DNA of 25,585 nt from Prevotellamassilia sp. (GCA_009775705.1 VSQE01000033.1:1-25585), one strand, 5' to 3'. Shown: positions 1 through 9,619, counted from the first letter of the stretch. Notes: generated by a model from the letters alone, not told the origin. Program-made: numbers and translations.

Positions 1-100
1 CTAATTTACTAATAATCTGCAAATTGTGCAACTTTTTCATTTGTAAATATTTAGAATTTTAATTCAACCAACGGGTATGTAACTACAAGAAACAAAGAAC
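1..100. other. AT-rich gap upstream of the tail operon
   Basis: About 100 bases of strongly AT-rich DNA precede the GC-rich baseplate gene. It has no coding potential. A spaced TTTG and AT-rich elements could make a promoter, but no good TAnnTTTG match is present, so I do not call one. Confidence 0.4.
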
Positions 101-955
101 ATGGCAAGGACAACGGCAGAAATAAAGAAAACGATGACGGACGCCTTTATGGCGGACGCGACGATAAGGGAGCGCTACGGGCTGAAGGCAGACGCGACGT
201 GGGGCGGGACGTTCTCGGACGTGAGCGTGGAGAATGTGCTTCTGTGGGTGGTGGCCGCCTGCTGCCATGTGGTGGAGGTGCTGACTGAAAAGTGGGCAGC
301 GGACGTGGAGGCACGGATGGCAAGCGCGGTGGTGGCGAGCGTGCCGTGGTACTACAAGGTGGCGAGAGCCTTTCAATACGGCGACGCGCTGGTGCTGGAC
401 GAGGCGACACAGCAATACGGATATGCCACGGCGGACGAGGGGAAGCAGGTGGTGAAGTATGTGGCGGTTAGAGACCGTGGTGCGAGTGTGGAGATCCTGG
501 CGAGCGGCGAGAATGGCGGTTTGCCGGAACCGCTTTCAGAAGGTATTTTAACGGCTTTCAAACAGTATATGAACAGGGTGAAGATAGCTGGCGTGGTGCT
601 GAACATACGCTCGCAGAGGGCTGACCGGCTGACGGTGAGAGCCAAAATATGGGTGGACCCGCTGGTGATAGGCACGGACGGAAGGCGCATATCGGACGGG
701 GTGAGAGCCGTAGACGAGGCGATAAAGGCGTATCTGAAGAACATCGTGTATGGCGGCACGTTCAACAAGACGCGGCTGACGGACGCGATACAGGCGGTGG
801 ACGGCGTGGAGGATGTGGAGCTGGGCGACTGCCAGTATATGACGGCGACGGGGACGGCGTGGACCACGATAAAAGGAAACAACTATACGGCGGCAGGTGG
901 GAGCCTGACGGTGGAGGGACTTGAAAACTCGATGAGCTATGTGGTGGAAAGTTGA
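101..955 (+). CDS. Baseplate J-like phage protein
   Basis: This 284-residue protein is probably a baseplate wedge component (gpJ of P2, gp47 of Mu), which links the tail tube to the tail fibres. The C-terminal third has the typical baseplate-J pattern: a helix with a YGG turn and a stretch reading DAIQAVDGVEDVEL (about residues 229-242), where such proteins carry an 'aI.avpGV.dv' motif. The N-terminus contains a Trp- and Ala-rich helical stretch (residues 45-75). The start ATG at 101 follows an AT-rich gap; the next gene begins 2 bases after its stop, so the block is translated as an operon. The product is recognised from pattern and position only, so another baseplate protein is possible. 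Confidence 0.65.
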   Translation: MARTTAEIKKTMTDAFMADATIRERYGLKADATWGGTFSDVSVENVLLWVVAACCHVVEVLTEKWAADVEARMASAVVASVPWYYKVARAFQYGDALVLDEATQQYGYATADEGKQVVKYVAVRDRGASVEILASGENGGLPEPLSEGILTAFKQYMNRVKIAGVVLNIRSQRADRLTVRAKIWVDPLVIGTDGRRISDGVRAVDEAIKAYLKNIVYGGTFNKTRLTDAIQAVDGVEDVELGDCQYMTATGTAWTTIKGNNYTAAGGSLTVEGLENSMSYVVES

Positions 956-956
956 C

Positions 957-1460
957 ATGGTGAAAATGGCGGTGCAGCTGCTGCCGCCAGTGATGAGGGG
1001 CGGACTGACGGTGGCTCTGCTGAAGGTGCTGACGCTACCAGTGAGGCATATATACGAGCAGCTGACGGCACGGCGCAAGAACGCGGACAGGCGGCTGAAC
1101 ACGACGGCCAACGTGATGTATATAGAAAAGGCGCTGAACGAGGCATTCTATCTGAAAGAACGACAGATATGGATAGAGAGCACGGAGGCGGAGGATGTGG
1201 TGTTCTTGCACAGGCGCGACGAGATGCAGAAGGATTTATATATGTACCGACGGACGGAGAGGGGCGTGACTCTGAAAAAGAGGGGCGAAAGCTCGTACAA
1301 GGACAGCTTTGTGGTGTGGGTGCCGACGTTCCTCTGCACATCGGAGAATACGGAGGAGGACAAATACGGCGGAAGAAACCTGCGAGAGATAAGGAATTTG
1401 CTGAGTTATTATAAACCTGCGGGACGAACGTACCGCATAGAACTTTATGACTATGAATAG
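957..1460 (+). CDS. Putative phage tail protein (gpI/gp48-like position)
   Basis: A 167-residue protein lies between the baseplate-J-like gene and the fibre genes, where P2- and Mu-like phages usually carry tail protein I (gp48 of Mu). The C-terminus ends in LLSYYKPAGRTYRIELYDYE, and the KPAG stretch near the end is reminiscent of that family. The middle is rich in charged residues and the N-terminus has an amphipathic hydrophobic stretch (about residues 5-27). I chose ATG 957, immediately after the upstream stop; an in-frame ATG at 939 would overlap the upstream gene by 17 bases. The 3' end overlaps the next gene by 14 bases. Function is inferred mainly from position. Confidence 0.5.
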   Translation: MVKMAVQLLPPVMRGGLTVALLKVLTLPVRHIYEQLTARRKNADRRLNTTANVMYIEKALNEAFYLKERQIWIESTEAEDVVFLHRRDEMQKDLYMYRRTERGVTLKKRGESSYKDSFVVWVPTFLCTSENTEEDKYGGRNLREIRNLLSYYKPAGRTYRIELYDYE

Positions 1461-2280
1461 ACTGAAATTCAACGAGGGCGGGCAGCCCGTGTATGTGGAC
1501 GACCTTGAGACGCTGCAGGAGAACGACTTCGGTATGCGGAAAGCTATGCTGAGTGTGATGACAATGGGATCGAAAGCTTTTCTACTGTCGGATGTAGATC
1601 AAGAAAGGGTAGACAACAACCAAGTAAAAATAGGCAGCGGAACAGTTGTTATAGATGGTATGCTCTGCCCATTTGAGGGCAAGACACTGAAAGCGAAAAC
1701 AAATGAAAGCGTGTTTCTACTTGTAAAACGTTTCGAGACAGACGAACGCGTATTTGAAAACGGACAGACGAAAGCTTGTGCAGAAACAATAACTGCAGCA
1801 CTTGGCACGGAAACGGCCGGTGCTGCTGAGGCTTACAAGCTTGACGAACTTGAAACTTTCCTTGACCTTTTAACAAAGGCTATAGAATCAAACCGAATGA
1901 AAGGTAACACGGATGTTATGTTTTTCAATGGTTATAGCGGAAGGGTGAAACTGATGAAAAGTGATGACGGCACAGACACGGAAATGGTGATAGATATAAA
2001 ATCCGGCAATATAAACTGGGACGGAAGTGCACAAGGATATAAAGGAATGTTGTTCAGAATATATGACGAGGAACTTGCCGTTCCATTCAGAGGTAAGAGG
2101 TCTAAGAAATTCAACTATTCAGGAACCGATTATCGCATAATCGTTGCCGCTGAGCCGATGGGTGCCGTTGTCAGCATAGAACTTGGAAGCGGACGAGATA
2201 ATTTTTATGAAGACAGCTATGTATTGCCACTAATTCCAATAAAGGCGACTTTCAAAGCATCAGAATTTACCGACTTTTAA
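1447..2280 (+). CDS. Phage structural protein, probably fibre- or baseplate-associated
   Basis: I do not recognise a named family in this 277-residue protein. The start NRLKFNEGGQPVYVDDLETLQ (preceded by two Met codons at 1447 and 1453) resembles N-termini of tail proteins found just upstream of fibre genes in Bacteroidetes prophages. The body is mainly predicted beta strand with short helices (about residues 125-148 helical), and the C-terminus (VLPLIPIKATFKASEF) is again beta. It overlaps the upstream gene by 14 bases and is followed after 16 bases by the giant tail gene, so it is co-translated with them. From about 1550 the DNA is clearly more AT-rich than its neighbours, which suggests exchange of this module between phages. 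Confidence 0.5.
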   Translation: MTMNRLKFNEGGQPVYVDDLETLQENDFGMRKAMLSVMTMGSKAFLLSDVDQERVDNNQVKIGSGTVVIDGMLCPFEGKTLKAKTNESVFLLVKRFETDERVFENGQTKACAETITAALGTETAGAAEAYKLDELETFLDLLTKAIESNRMKGNTDVMFFNGYSGRVKLMKSDDGTDTEMVIDIKSGNINWDGSAQGYKGMLFRIYDEELAVPFRGKRSKKFNYSGTDYRIIVAAEPMGAVVSIELGSGRDNFYEDSYVLPLIPIKATFKASEFTDF

Positions 2281-2296
2281 AATAAAGACATAAATA

Positions 2297-5200
2297 ATGG
2301 AAACTATATACAACCTACAGAAACGCGCCTCTGAGTTGCGAGGCAAGACCGAAACGGACAGCATCAGCCCAGAAGAGGTGGGCGGACTGCATGCCGACAC
2401 GCTGGCGTACATAGCCGATATGGAGCAGAGCGCGGACGGACTGGGTATACGGAAAGTGTACCAGACGGAAGCGATGATGGAGGCGGACACGGCGCCTATG
2501 GGGACGAACGGCAAGACGCTGCGCTACGGCCAACTGGTGAGCATTTACAACGAGGCTGACAAGACGAGTGCTGAGAACGGCGACATATACGCCTGGCAGA
2601 AGCCGGGGTGGCTGAAGATGGGCAACATCGGCAACATTTACGAGCTGAAGGCGAAAATAGAGAAGGAAGCCACCGTACGTGCTGATGCCGATGCAGAACT
2701 GCAAAGAAAGATGACTGCCGAGGCAACGACAAGAGAAAGCGCTGATGTGGAAATACGGACGCTTGCTGAGGGAATAGTGGGCAGCATTGATGTGGCAAAG
2801 ATAGATGCCGTGCCTGGCAGCGTGGCGGAAGCCGTAAGGATGGCGAAGGACACGCTACACTCGCGCTGGACGTTGGTCTACAATGAAATGAATGTGGGTG
2901 TAGTGGAGATTTTCTCGGATTCGATGAGACACCAACTGACGGAAGTGCTGACGACGCACTATAGCATGAATACGGAGGGTAAGTTGGACTTCATTGCACA
3001 TAATGACAAGGCTATATACAGATACTTCCGCTCGTATAACATAAACTCGGCACACTTGGAGAACGAAAAAGGGACATGGACGGAATGGGCTGAGTATATA
3101 TCGGATACAGTGAAGAAGTCAATGGCTGGGTTGTCGGGCTTGATAGACAAGGAGAACAAGGCACGCACTGAGGCAGAAGCCGCCCTTGCAGAAGACATTG
3201 CCAGCAACACAAATGCGATAACAGAAGAGAGGTCGGCGAGAACCGCAGCCAATGATGAACTTCGTACTGCCATTGAGGAGAAGAGCGGCGGCAACACCTA
3301 TAACGTGACGGAGAAGAAACCGCTGAAGGACGGCGAATACTACACCTTGGCTACGGCGATAAAAGCTGTGGATGCGAAGGAACGGAAGAGGGGACGTTGC
3401 GTAAGCTACGAGACGGAACCTGGAAAATGGGAGACCAAACAGTTTACGGGAACGACAACGGAAAGTTGGGAGGAAACTGCAAGCTGGAGCGACTTCGGCG
3501 GTGGTGGCAAGGTGAAGAGTGTGACACTGAATGGTGTGAAGAACGAGGCTGATGATGCTGGTAATATCAGCCTGACGGTGGACGTGCCGGAGGTGGACAC
3601 GAGTCTTGACGAGGAGAGCACAAACGCCATACAGAACGGTGTGGTGGCGACAAAGTTGAAGGAGCTGGAGGCGCATACGCTGGGTTCGATAGAGGTGGTT
3701 CCTGACGGTGATGACAACTATCTGTATGCTTACGACACGAAGGGCGTGGCGATAGGTACGCCTGCCAAGCTACCTGCGGGTGGCGGTGGTGGCACATCGT
3801 CGGCAAGCCGCATACTGGTGACGGCAAAGGTGGCTCCGGAGCTTGTGAAAGAGGGCGGCTCGGCGCTGCTGACCTGGACCTACGACCATGTGAACGCTGA
3901 GGGGGAGAGCGACGGTGTGAACGCAACGGTGAGCATCAGCGTGAAGCTGGGCACTACGACGCTCTGGACGCAGGAGCTGCGCAACGTGTCGAGGGGCACT
4001 TATACGGCAGACCTCTCGGCATATATGTCGGTGGCGGGAAATGTGGATGTGTATGTGAGGGCTGAATGTACGACCGCTGAGGGCGAGAAGCAGACTAAGC
4101 AGGCCTATGCGATGGTGACGGTGGTGGGCATAAAACTGACGTCGGACTATGACATGGGCACAGCGATGCAGAAGGGCGGCTATGAGGACGGGGAGACGAT
4201 AAGCATCCCGTTCACTCTGACGGGCTCTGGCAGGAGGACGGTGTCGATGTATGTTGACGGCAATGGTGTGCCTACGACCAAGGACGTGAGCAAGGCGGGC
4301 ACGACTCGCGATGCGTTCACGATAGCTGCCAATACGCTGGCGGCAGGCAGGCACACGGTGCAGCTGGTTGCGGAGAGAGATGGTCTGAAGTCTGATGCGA
4401 TATGGATAGACCTGCTGAAGGGCGGCGAGAGAAGCCCTTGGGTGGGCATGAAATATGTCAACAAGAACGGCGAGGTGGTGCTTGGGGAAATGCCTCTGAG
4501 GGCGCGTCTGTCGGCGCAGCAGTATGAGAGGCTGGAGTTTGAGTATGCGGCATACGACCCGACGGAGGTTCCGGCGGTGGTGACGGAGACGCAGACTTCG
4601 CCCACTGGCAAGGAGACGAAGAAGACATACAGCGTGGGCCGCGGACGGCAGACATATATGGAGCGCTTCATGGAGCAGGGCGAGACGAGGCTGAAGCTGG
4701 AGTGCGGCAAGGCTGCGCTGGAGGCGGTTGTGGATGTGGCGTCGAGCGGTCTGGACATAGGCGAGGCGACGCAGGGGCTGGAGCTGAAGCTGACCGCTGC
4801 GGGACGCTCGAACTCGGAAAGCCCTGAGGCACGAAAGCTGTGGGCCTACGGTGAACATGGTACGACCTTTGAAGGCGTGGACTGGCAGACGAGCGGCTGG
4901 GACGGCGAGGCTCTGGTGCTGAAGAACGGTGCGAAGGCAGTGATTGACTTTAAGCCTTTTATGCAAGATGTGAAGCGTGGAGGCATGTCTGTAGAGATAG
5001 ACATGGAGGTGAGCAACGTGTCGGACCGCAGCTCGGTGGTGGTGGACTGTATGGAGAACGATGCGAAGGGCTTCCGCATTACGGCGGACAGCGCCATGCT
5101 CTACAGCGGCTCGACAAAGGACCAGGAGGACGAGGAGAACAGAGACCCAGAGACGGGTCTGCCGATCGTGACGAAGACGCCGGTGGGCGTGAAGCAGAAC

Positions 5201-8200
5201 TATGCGGAGAGCAAGCGTGTGCGCTTTGCTTTCAACGTGGGCAAGCGTGCCGACGGCTCACTCATGGAGTTGTATATGAACGGCGACCGCGTGTCGGCGA
5301 TGTGCTATCAGGATGACGACAACTTCAAGCAGGACGCTCCGCAGGGTATCAGCATAAGCTCGGAGGGTGCTGACGTGAGGGTGTACAAGGTGTTTGCGTA
5401 TTCGCGCCCTCTGACTGACGACGAGGTGGTGGACAACCATACAGTGGGCAGCGACAATGCGGAGGAGATGGCGGAGCGGTATGCCTACAACGACGTACTT
5501 AACCCGGAGACGGGCGAAATAGACATGGACAAGATAATGGCCAAGGGCAGGGCTGTGATAAAGATCGTGCGCACGGAGGACTCGGGCAGCGGTCTTGACG
5601 ACGTGAACGCCTGCAAGAACAAAAAGCAGAACTTCCATGTGGACGAGCTGGTGATATACACATCGTGGGGTGACGTGATACGCTTCACGAACATCATGAT
5701 GCGTATTCAGGGAACTTCATCGACGAAGTATCCGGTGAAGAACTACCGCTTCTACTGGATGAAGTGCATGAAGGCAGGTCTGGTGCCGGAGATGTGGATA
5801 AACGGCGTGAAGCAGGATGTGAACAAACTGCCACTGTTCAAGGGTGACACGAAGCCGTGTAAGGTGAGCTGTGCAAAGGCTGACTTCTCGGATTCGTCGA
5901 TGAAGACGAACACGGGCATGGCAATAGTGTTCAATGACGTGATGAAGGAGATATCGCCTACTCCGCCACAGCAGCAAGACCCGACGATACGCACGGCGAT
6001 ATACGGCTATCCTTGCGACATATTCGCGACGACCAGTTCTGACGACTCGAACCCTACGTACTACGGCCAGTACCAGATGAACAATGACAAGAGTGACTGG
6101 TATGATGTGATGGGTCTGACGGACAAGGGGAAGCATATAGCCATAGAGTTTCTGGACAACGGCAAGAAACTGTGTAACTTTCAGGTGGACGATGACCTCG
6201 ACGCGCAACTGGATGCGGAGTTTGAGAGCTCGCTTGAGTTCAACTATCCGAAGGACACGCTGTGGAGCGGTGCTGATGAGGCTGCGGGCGAGAAGAACGC
6301 TTCAGAATACCAGAAGGGGGCTATAAAGAAGCTGTGGAGCTGGGTGAAATCGTGTGTGCCCTCGGGTGCGGACATGACGTACACAGACCTCAAGACATGG
6401 AGGTCGGAAAAGTTCAGGAACGAGCTTGGACAGCATCATGATGTGCGGAACATGACTGCATATTACATCATCGTGACCTATGGCGGCAATGTGGACCAGT
6501 TTGTGAAGAACACGATTCATTGCACTTGGGACGGGAATATATGGTGGTGGACTTACTATGACGGTGACACCTGCTTCGGCAAGCGTAATGACTCGCTGCT
6601 TGCTTATGCCTACAACATAATGAGGGATTCGTGGGACACGGAGAAGAAGAAATGGGTGTTTGAGGGTCATGACTCTTGGATGTGGTGTCTGTTTATCGCC
6701 AACTTCGAGGCGGAGATAAAGGCTATGGCTGAGGAACTGCGCCGTGTGATGACGAACCAGAAGGTGAAGGGCACGTTTGAGGCTATGCAGAAAAACTGGT
6801 CGGCCCGCGAGTATAACAAGTCGGGCGAGATGAAGTATATCAAGCCTGAGACAAAGGGCGTGAGAGTGACGGAGAACGGCGTGACGACGGACGGGAACAA
6901 GTTCTACTACATGTATGCGCTGAGCGGTACGCGCGAGATGCAGCTTGACCACTTCATTACGAACCGCTTCGCTCTGCTTGACGCTAAATACGGTGTGAGC
7001 ACTTACCGTGCGGATTCGGCTGGCTTCTATATGGCGCGTGAGGTGTCGGATGAGGCAGACGTGATGCGCATCGTGTCGGGCGATGAATACTACTTTGCTT
7101 ATGGTCTGTCGGGAAAGGACTATATGGAGGGCGAGACGGGCAGGCTGCTGAGAGGCGAGACGGGCAGGCTCTCGGTGACGGGCAAGCGTGCACTGAACGA
7201 CCCGATGTTGCTGTTCGGTGCTTCGAAGATCCTGGAGCTTGACCTGACGGGAGCTGCCGGACATCTGCTGAACGGCCTGGAGCTGGGCAACTGCAAGATG
7301 ATGAGACGACTGGACATCAGCGTGAAGCGGGGGGCACAGCCTTCGACGACTACATGGTGGCTTGTGACGCAGGGATGCAGACAGCTGAGGGAGGTGAACC
7401 TTAACGGGCAGACTATGGCGAGAAGCAACCGCCAGGACTCGACATCGCTGGACTTCTCGACGAACACGCTGCTGAGGAGCCTCGACGCGGGCGGTACGAA
7501 TGTGAAGAGCGTGACTGTGGCCAAGGGTGCTCCGATTGAGGAGCTCGTGCTGCCAGCCTCGCTGACGACTCTGCGTCTGGAATATCTGCCGAAACTGAAA
7601 GAGGATGGACTGACCATCGAGGGTACGGCCAATGTGACGAAGCTCGTTATTGACAGCTGTCCTGGCATAAACTGGCAAACGCTGTTTGAACGCTGTTCGA
7701 ACATCGAATATCTGCGTGTGACGGGCATCGACATGGAGGGTGACGGCAGTCTGCTGAGTTCGCTGATGCGGACGGGCGGCGTGGACGAGGAAGGCGGCAA
7801 CGTGGACACCTGCCGACTGGTGGGAACGTATCGTCTGACGAAATACAAGGGGGATGAGGAATATGAGGCGTTGCAGGCGCACTTTCCAGAACTGAACATC
7901 GTGCAGCCGGAATACACGATGATAGAGTTCGATGACGACGTGAGCGACGATGCTAACATTACCAACCTCGACAACCATACAGGGTACAAGTACGGGAACA
8001 CCTACGTGCCGAGCGCGCACATCACGGCCATCCTCAGCCAAAGGCACCGGGTGCTTGCCAAGGTGACCAGGATGCCTACGATCCGGAAGGTGGAGATAGC
8101 CGGGCAGCAGGTGGAAGTGAACAACCCGGACGGGGAGATGACCTATTTCCCCCTGCATGACGAAAGTTCGAACTTCTATGCTGATGCGGAGGATATGAAC

Positions 8201-9619
8201 GACTGTACGGTGGCGAAGCTGGACGGCAGCGAGGGAGACTGGATGATGTATGAGCCGTTCTACTGGAGCAAGGGCATCAACGATTATCTGAACAACAAGA
8301 AGTACGCCTGCTACAGCAGCTACCCGGAGGACGAAATGCCCCCTGTTCCGGAAGCGACAGTGTTCACGCTTGATGACATCAAGGGCACGCTCGGGGGGCA
8401 TTTGCCGGAGCGCAAGATAATGACCGGGAAGACCACACTGGAAGAATCGTACAGCGCTGACAAGTCGTATTCCGTGTGCAAGGTTGACGTGAAAGGTTAC
8501 AAACGCGTTCGTTTTCCGAGCGTTCCCGGCACAAACCTCGTAGGCTCAGTATTTGCCGATGCGGACGGGCGAGTAGTCGATACCGTGGTGGTCACGATAC
8601 TCGGCAGCCGATTCGAGGCCGGCATGTACCTGATAGCAGAAGTTCCCGACGGTGCGGAAACCCTGCATTTCAGTATTCTGAATACGGCAGAGTTTGACAA
8701 GGTAGTGCTGAGCAACAGCGAGCGTATAGAGGACATGGAACCCGACTGGGTTGCCAACGACGAGCATCTTTGTGCAGTTGTGGGCAGTTCTGTCGTGGGG
8801 AGCAAACTCAGAGCTTGCATAACTGGCAACAGCACTGCTTCAAATATAAATTGGTTGGATTTCCATTATTACAGCCAACAGCGTGGAATGCAACAGATAG
8901 ATGCGCTGATGCACTTCCGTATCGCCAACTTGTTCTATGTAAGATATGGTCGTAAGGATAGTCAGGATCAATGTGGAGGTGGTCTGCATACAACAGCCCG
9001 TATAACAGGAGGCACTGCGTCTTATGGTATGCAGGATACGATAGGATATGATGCAGCGTATGCTATTAATGACAAAGTAACCAATTCTTTAATAGACAGC
9101 GTTGTGCATCAGTTTGCATGGTATAAAGGTCAGGATGAATACGGCAGGGATAAGGTTACGCAGGTGAACAATATTTGTTGTCTTGGCTATGAGGATATCT
9201 ACGGTCATAAGTATGATATGATGGATGGTGTTGATTTGCCTAATAATACCGGCAACTTTGGGAAGTGGCGTATATGGATGCCCGATGGTAGTACACGCTT
9301 AGTGCAAGGCAGAACAAGTACAGACCAGTGGATATGCGGTGTATCACACGGCAAGCACATGGATGTGGTATCCGTAGGTACGATGAATGGCAGTAGTTCA
9401 ACTTATTATTGCGATAAATATGGGATAAGCACCGCAGCAAGCCGTGTGGTTTATCGTGGCAACAACTACACGAATGCGCATGGCGGTGTGTCGAATGCGG
9501 ATGCGTATTACGGTGCTTCGACTACGCATCCGAATTTCGGCTCGCGTCTTGCCTTCCGCGGAAAAATCGTCAGAGCCGAGAGCGTTGCTGCGTACAAGGC
9601 GATAATCGAGAAAGCGTAA
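2297..9619 (+). CDS. Giant multidomain tail/receptor-binding protein with variable C-type-lectin-like tip
   Basis: This 2440-residue protein is probably the tail fibre or tip that recognises the host surface. Domains by sequence: coiled-coil heptads rich in Ala, Glu and Arg (about 125-165 and 280-332); a Gly-rich hinge (about 493-500); Ig/Fn3-like beta modules (505-730); a LamG/concanavalin-like sandwich (about 845-1050); a CotH-kinase-like region with GTSSTKYPVKNY at 1139-1150 and YDGDTCFG at 1421-1428; leucine-rich-like repeats (about 1635-1815); a jelly-roll-like module (about 2035-2140); and a C-terminal C-type-lectin/sulfatase-modifying-type domain (about 2140-2440) ending in GSRLAFRGKI, typical of DGR target proteins. 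The last domain is encoded by more AT-rich DNA. The domain calls come from motifs read by eye; the CotH and LRR assignments are tentative. The next gene starts 79 bases downstream. Confidence 0.8.
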   Translation: METIYNLQKRASELRGKTETDSISPEEVGGLHADTLAYIADMEQSADGLGIRKVYQTEAMMEADTAPMGTNGKTLRYGQLVSIYNEADKTSAENGDIYAWQKPGWLKMGNIGNIYELKAKIEKEATVRADADAELQRKMTAEATTRESADVEIRTLAEGIVGSIDVAKIDAVPGSVAEAVRMAKDTLHSRWTLVYNEMNVGVVEIFSDSMRHQLTEVLTTHYSMNTEGKLDFIAHNDKAIYRYFRSYNINSAHLENEKGTWTEWAEYISDTVKKSMAGLSGLIDKENKARTEAEAALAEDIASNTNAITEERSARTAANDELRTAIEEKSGGNTYNVTEKKPLKDGEYYTLATAIKAVDAKERKRGRCVSYETEPGKWETKQFTGTTTESWEETASWSDFGGGGKVKSVTLNGVKNEADDAGNISLTVDVPEVDTSLDEESTNAIQNGVVATKLKELEAHTLGSIEVVPDGDDNYLYAYDTKGVAIGTPAKLPAGGGGGTSSASRILVTAKVAPELVKEGGSALLTWTYDHVNAEGESDGVNATVSISVKLGTTTLWTQELRNVSRGTYTADLSAYMSVAGNVDVYVRAECTTAEGEKQTKQAYAMVTVVGIKLTSDYDMGTAMQKGGYEDGETISIPFTLTGSGRRTVSMYVDGNGVPTTKDVSKAGTTRDAFTIAANTLAAGRHTVQLVAERDGLKSDAIWIDLLKGGERSPWVGMKYVNKNGEVVLGEMPLRARLSAQQYERLEFEYAAYDPTEVPAVVTETQTSPTGKETKKTYSVGRGRQTYMERFMEQGETRLKLECGKAALEAVVDVASSGLDIGEATQGLELKLTAAGRSNSESPEARKLWAYGEHGTTFEGVDWQTSGWDGEALVLKNGAKAVIDFKPFMQDVKRGGMSVEIDMEVSNVSDRSSVVVDCMENDAKGFRITADSAMLYSGSTKDQEDEENRDPETGLPIVTKTPVGVKQNYAESKRVRFAFNVGKRADGSLMELYMNGDRVSAMCYQDDDNFKQDAPQGISISSEGADVRVYKVFAYSRPLTDDEVVDNHTVGSDNAEEMAERYAYNDVLNPETGEIDMDKIMAKGRAVIKIVRTEDSGSGLDDVNACKNKKQNFHVDELVIYTSWGDVIRFTNIMMRIQGTSSTKYPVKNYRFYWMKCMKAGLVPEMWINGVKQDVNKLPLFKGDTKPCKVSCAKADFSDSSMKTNTGMAIVFNDVMKEISPTPPQQQDPTIRTAIYGYPCDIFATTSSDDSNPTYYGQYQMNNDKSDWYDVMGLTDKGKHIAIEFLDNGKKLCNFQVDDDLDAQLDAEFESSLEFNYPKDTLWSGADEAAGEKNASEYQKGAIKKLWSWVKSCVPSGADMTYTDLKTWRSEKFRNELGQHHDVRNMTAYYIIVTYGGNVDQFVKNTIHCTWDGNIWWWTYYDGDTCFGKRNDSLLAYAYNIMRDSWDTEKKKWVFEGHDSWMWCLFIANFEAEIKAMAEELRRVMTNQKVKGTFEAMQKNWSAREYNKSGEMKYIKPETKGVRVTENGVTTDGNKFYYMYALSGTREMQLDHFITNRFALLDAKYGVSTYRADSAGFYMAREVSDEADVMRIVSGDEYYFAYGLSGKDYMEGETGRLLRGETGRLSVTGKRALNDPMLLFGASKILELDLTGAAGHLLNGLELGNCKMMRRLDISVKRGAQPSTTTWWLVTQGCRQLREVNLNGQTMARSNRQDSTSLDFSTNTLLRSLDAGGTNVKSVTVAKGAPIEELVLPASLTTLRLEYLPKLKEDGLTIEGTANVTKLVIDSCPGINWQTLFERCSNIEYLRVTGIDMEGDGSLLSSLMRTGGVDEEGGNVDTCRLVGTYRLTKYKGDEEYEALQAHFPELNIVQPEYTMIEFDDDVSDDANITNLDNHTGYKYGNTYVPSAHITAILSQRHRVLAKVTRMPTIRKVEIAGQQVEVNNPDGEMTYFPLHDESSNFYADAEDMNDCTVAKLDGSEGDWMMYEPFYWSKGINDYLNNKKYACYSSYPEDEMPPVPEATVFTLDDIKGTLGGHLPERKIMTGKTTLEESYSADKSYSVCKVDVKGYKRVRFPSVPGTNLVGSVFADADGRVVDTVVVTILGSRFEAGMYLIAEVPDGAETLHFSILNTAEFDKVVLSNSERIEDMEPDWVANDEHLCAVVGSSVVGSKLRACITGNSTASNINWLDFHYYSQQRGMQQIDALMHFRIANLFYVRYGRKDSQDQCGGGLHTTARITGGTASYGMQDTIGYDAAYAINDKVTNSLIDSVVHQFAWYKGQDEYGRDKVTQVNNICCLGYEDIYGHKYDMMDGVDLPNNTGNFGKWRIWMPDGSTRLVQGRTSTDQWICGVSHGKHMDVVSVGTMNGSSSTYYCDKYGISTAASRVVYRGNNYTNAHGGVSNADAYYGASTTHPNFGSRLAFRGKIVRAESVAAYKAIIEKA
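7130..7170 (+). repeat. Short in-frame tandem repeat in the tail gene
   Basis: A 17-base word, GGCGAGACGGGCAGGCT, occurs at 7130-7146 and again at 7154-7170, a 24-base period that duplicates the peptide GETGRL in frame. Gain or loss of one unit would change the protein by eight residues without a frameshift. Confidence 0.85.
9452..9571 (+). other. Candidate DGR variable repeat (VR) in the tail gene
   Basis: The last 50 codons hold the signature of adenine-directed diversification. Between N2389 and F2414 constant codons (gcg, ggc, ggt, gtg, tcg) alternate with codons that nearly all end in t or c (aac, tac, aat, cat, gat, tat, ggt, act, ttc), as expected if AAC/AAT codons of a template had been mutated at their adenines. 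The stretch is followed by the invariant GSRLAFRGKI common in C-type-lectin DGR targets. No template repeat with this sequence and no reverse transcriptase is present in the window, so the element would be either driven from further left or orphaned. Confidence 0.6.

Noticed and set aside
3770..4966. 398-codon - strand open frame in the tail gene
   Set aside because: Same shadow effect; Arg/His/Leu-rich composition without domains.
6302..8401. 699-codon open frame on the - strand inside the tail gene
   Set aside because: It is a by-product of the strong GC-ending codon bias of the + strand gene; it has an odd His/Arg/Val-rich composition, no recognisable domain and no promoter.
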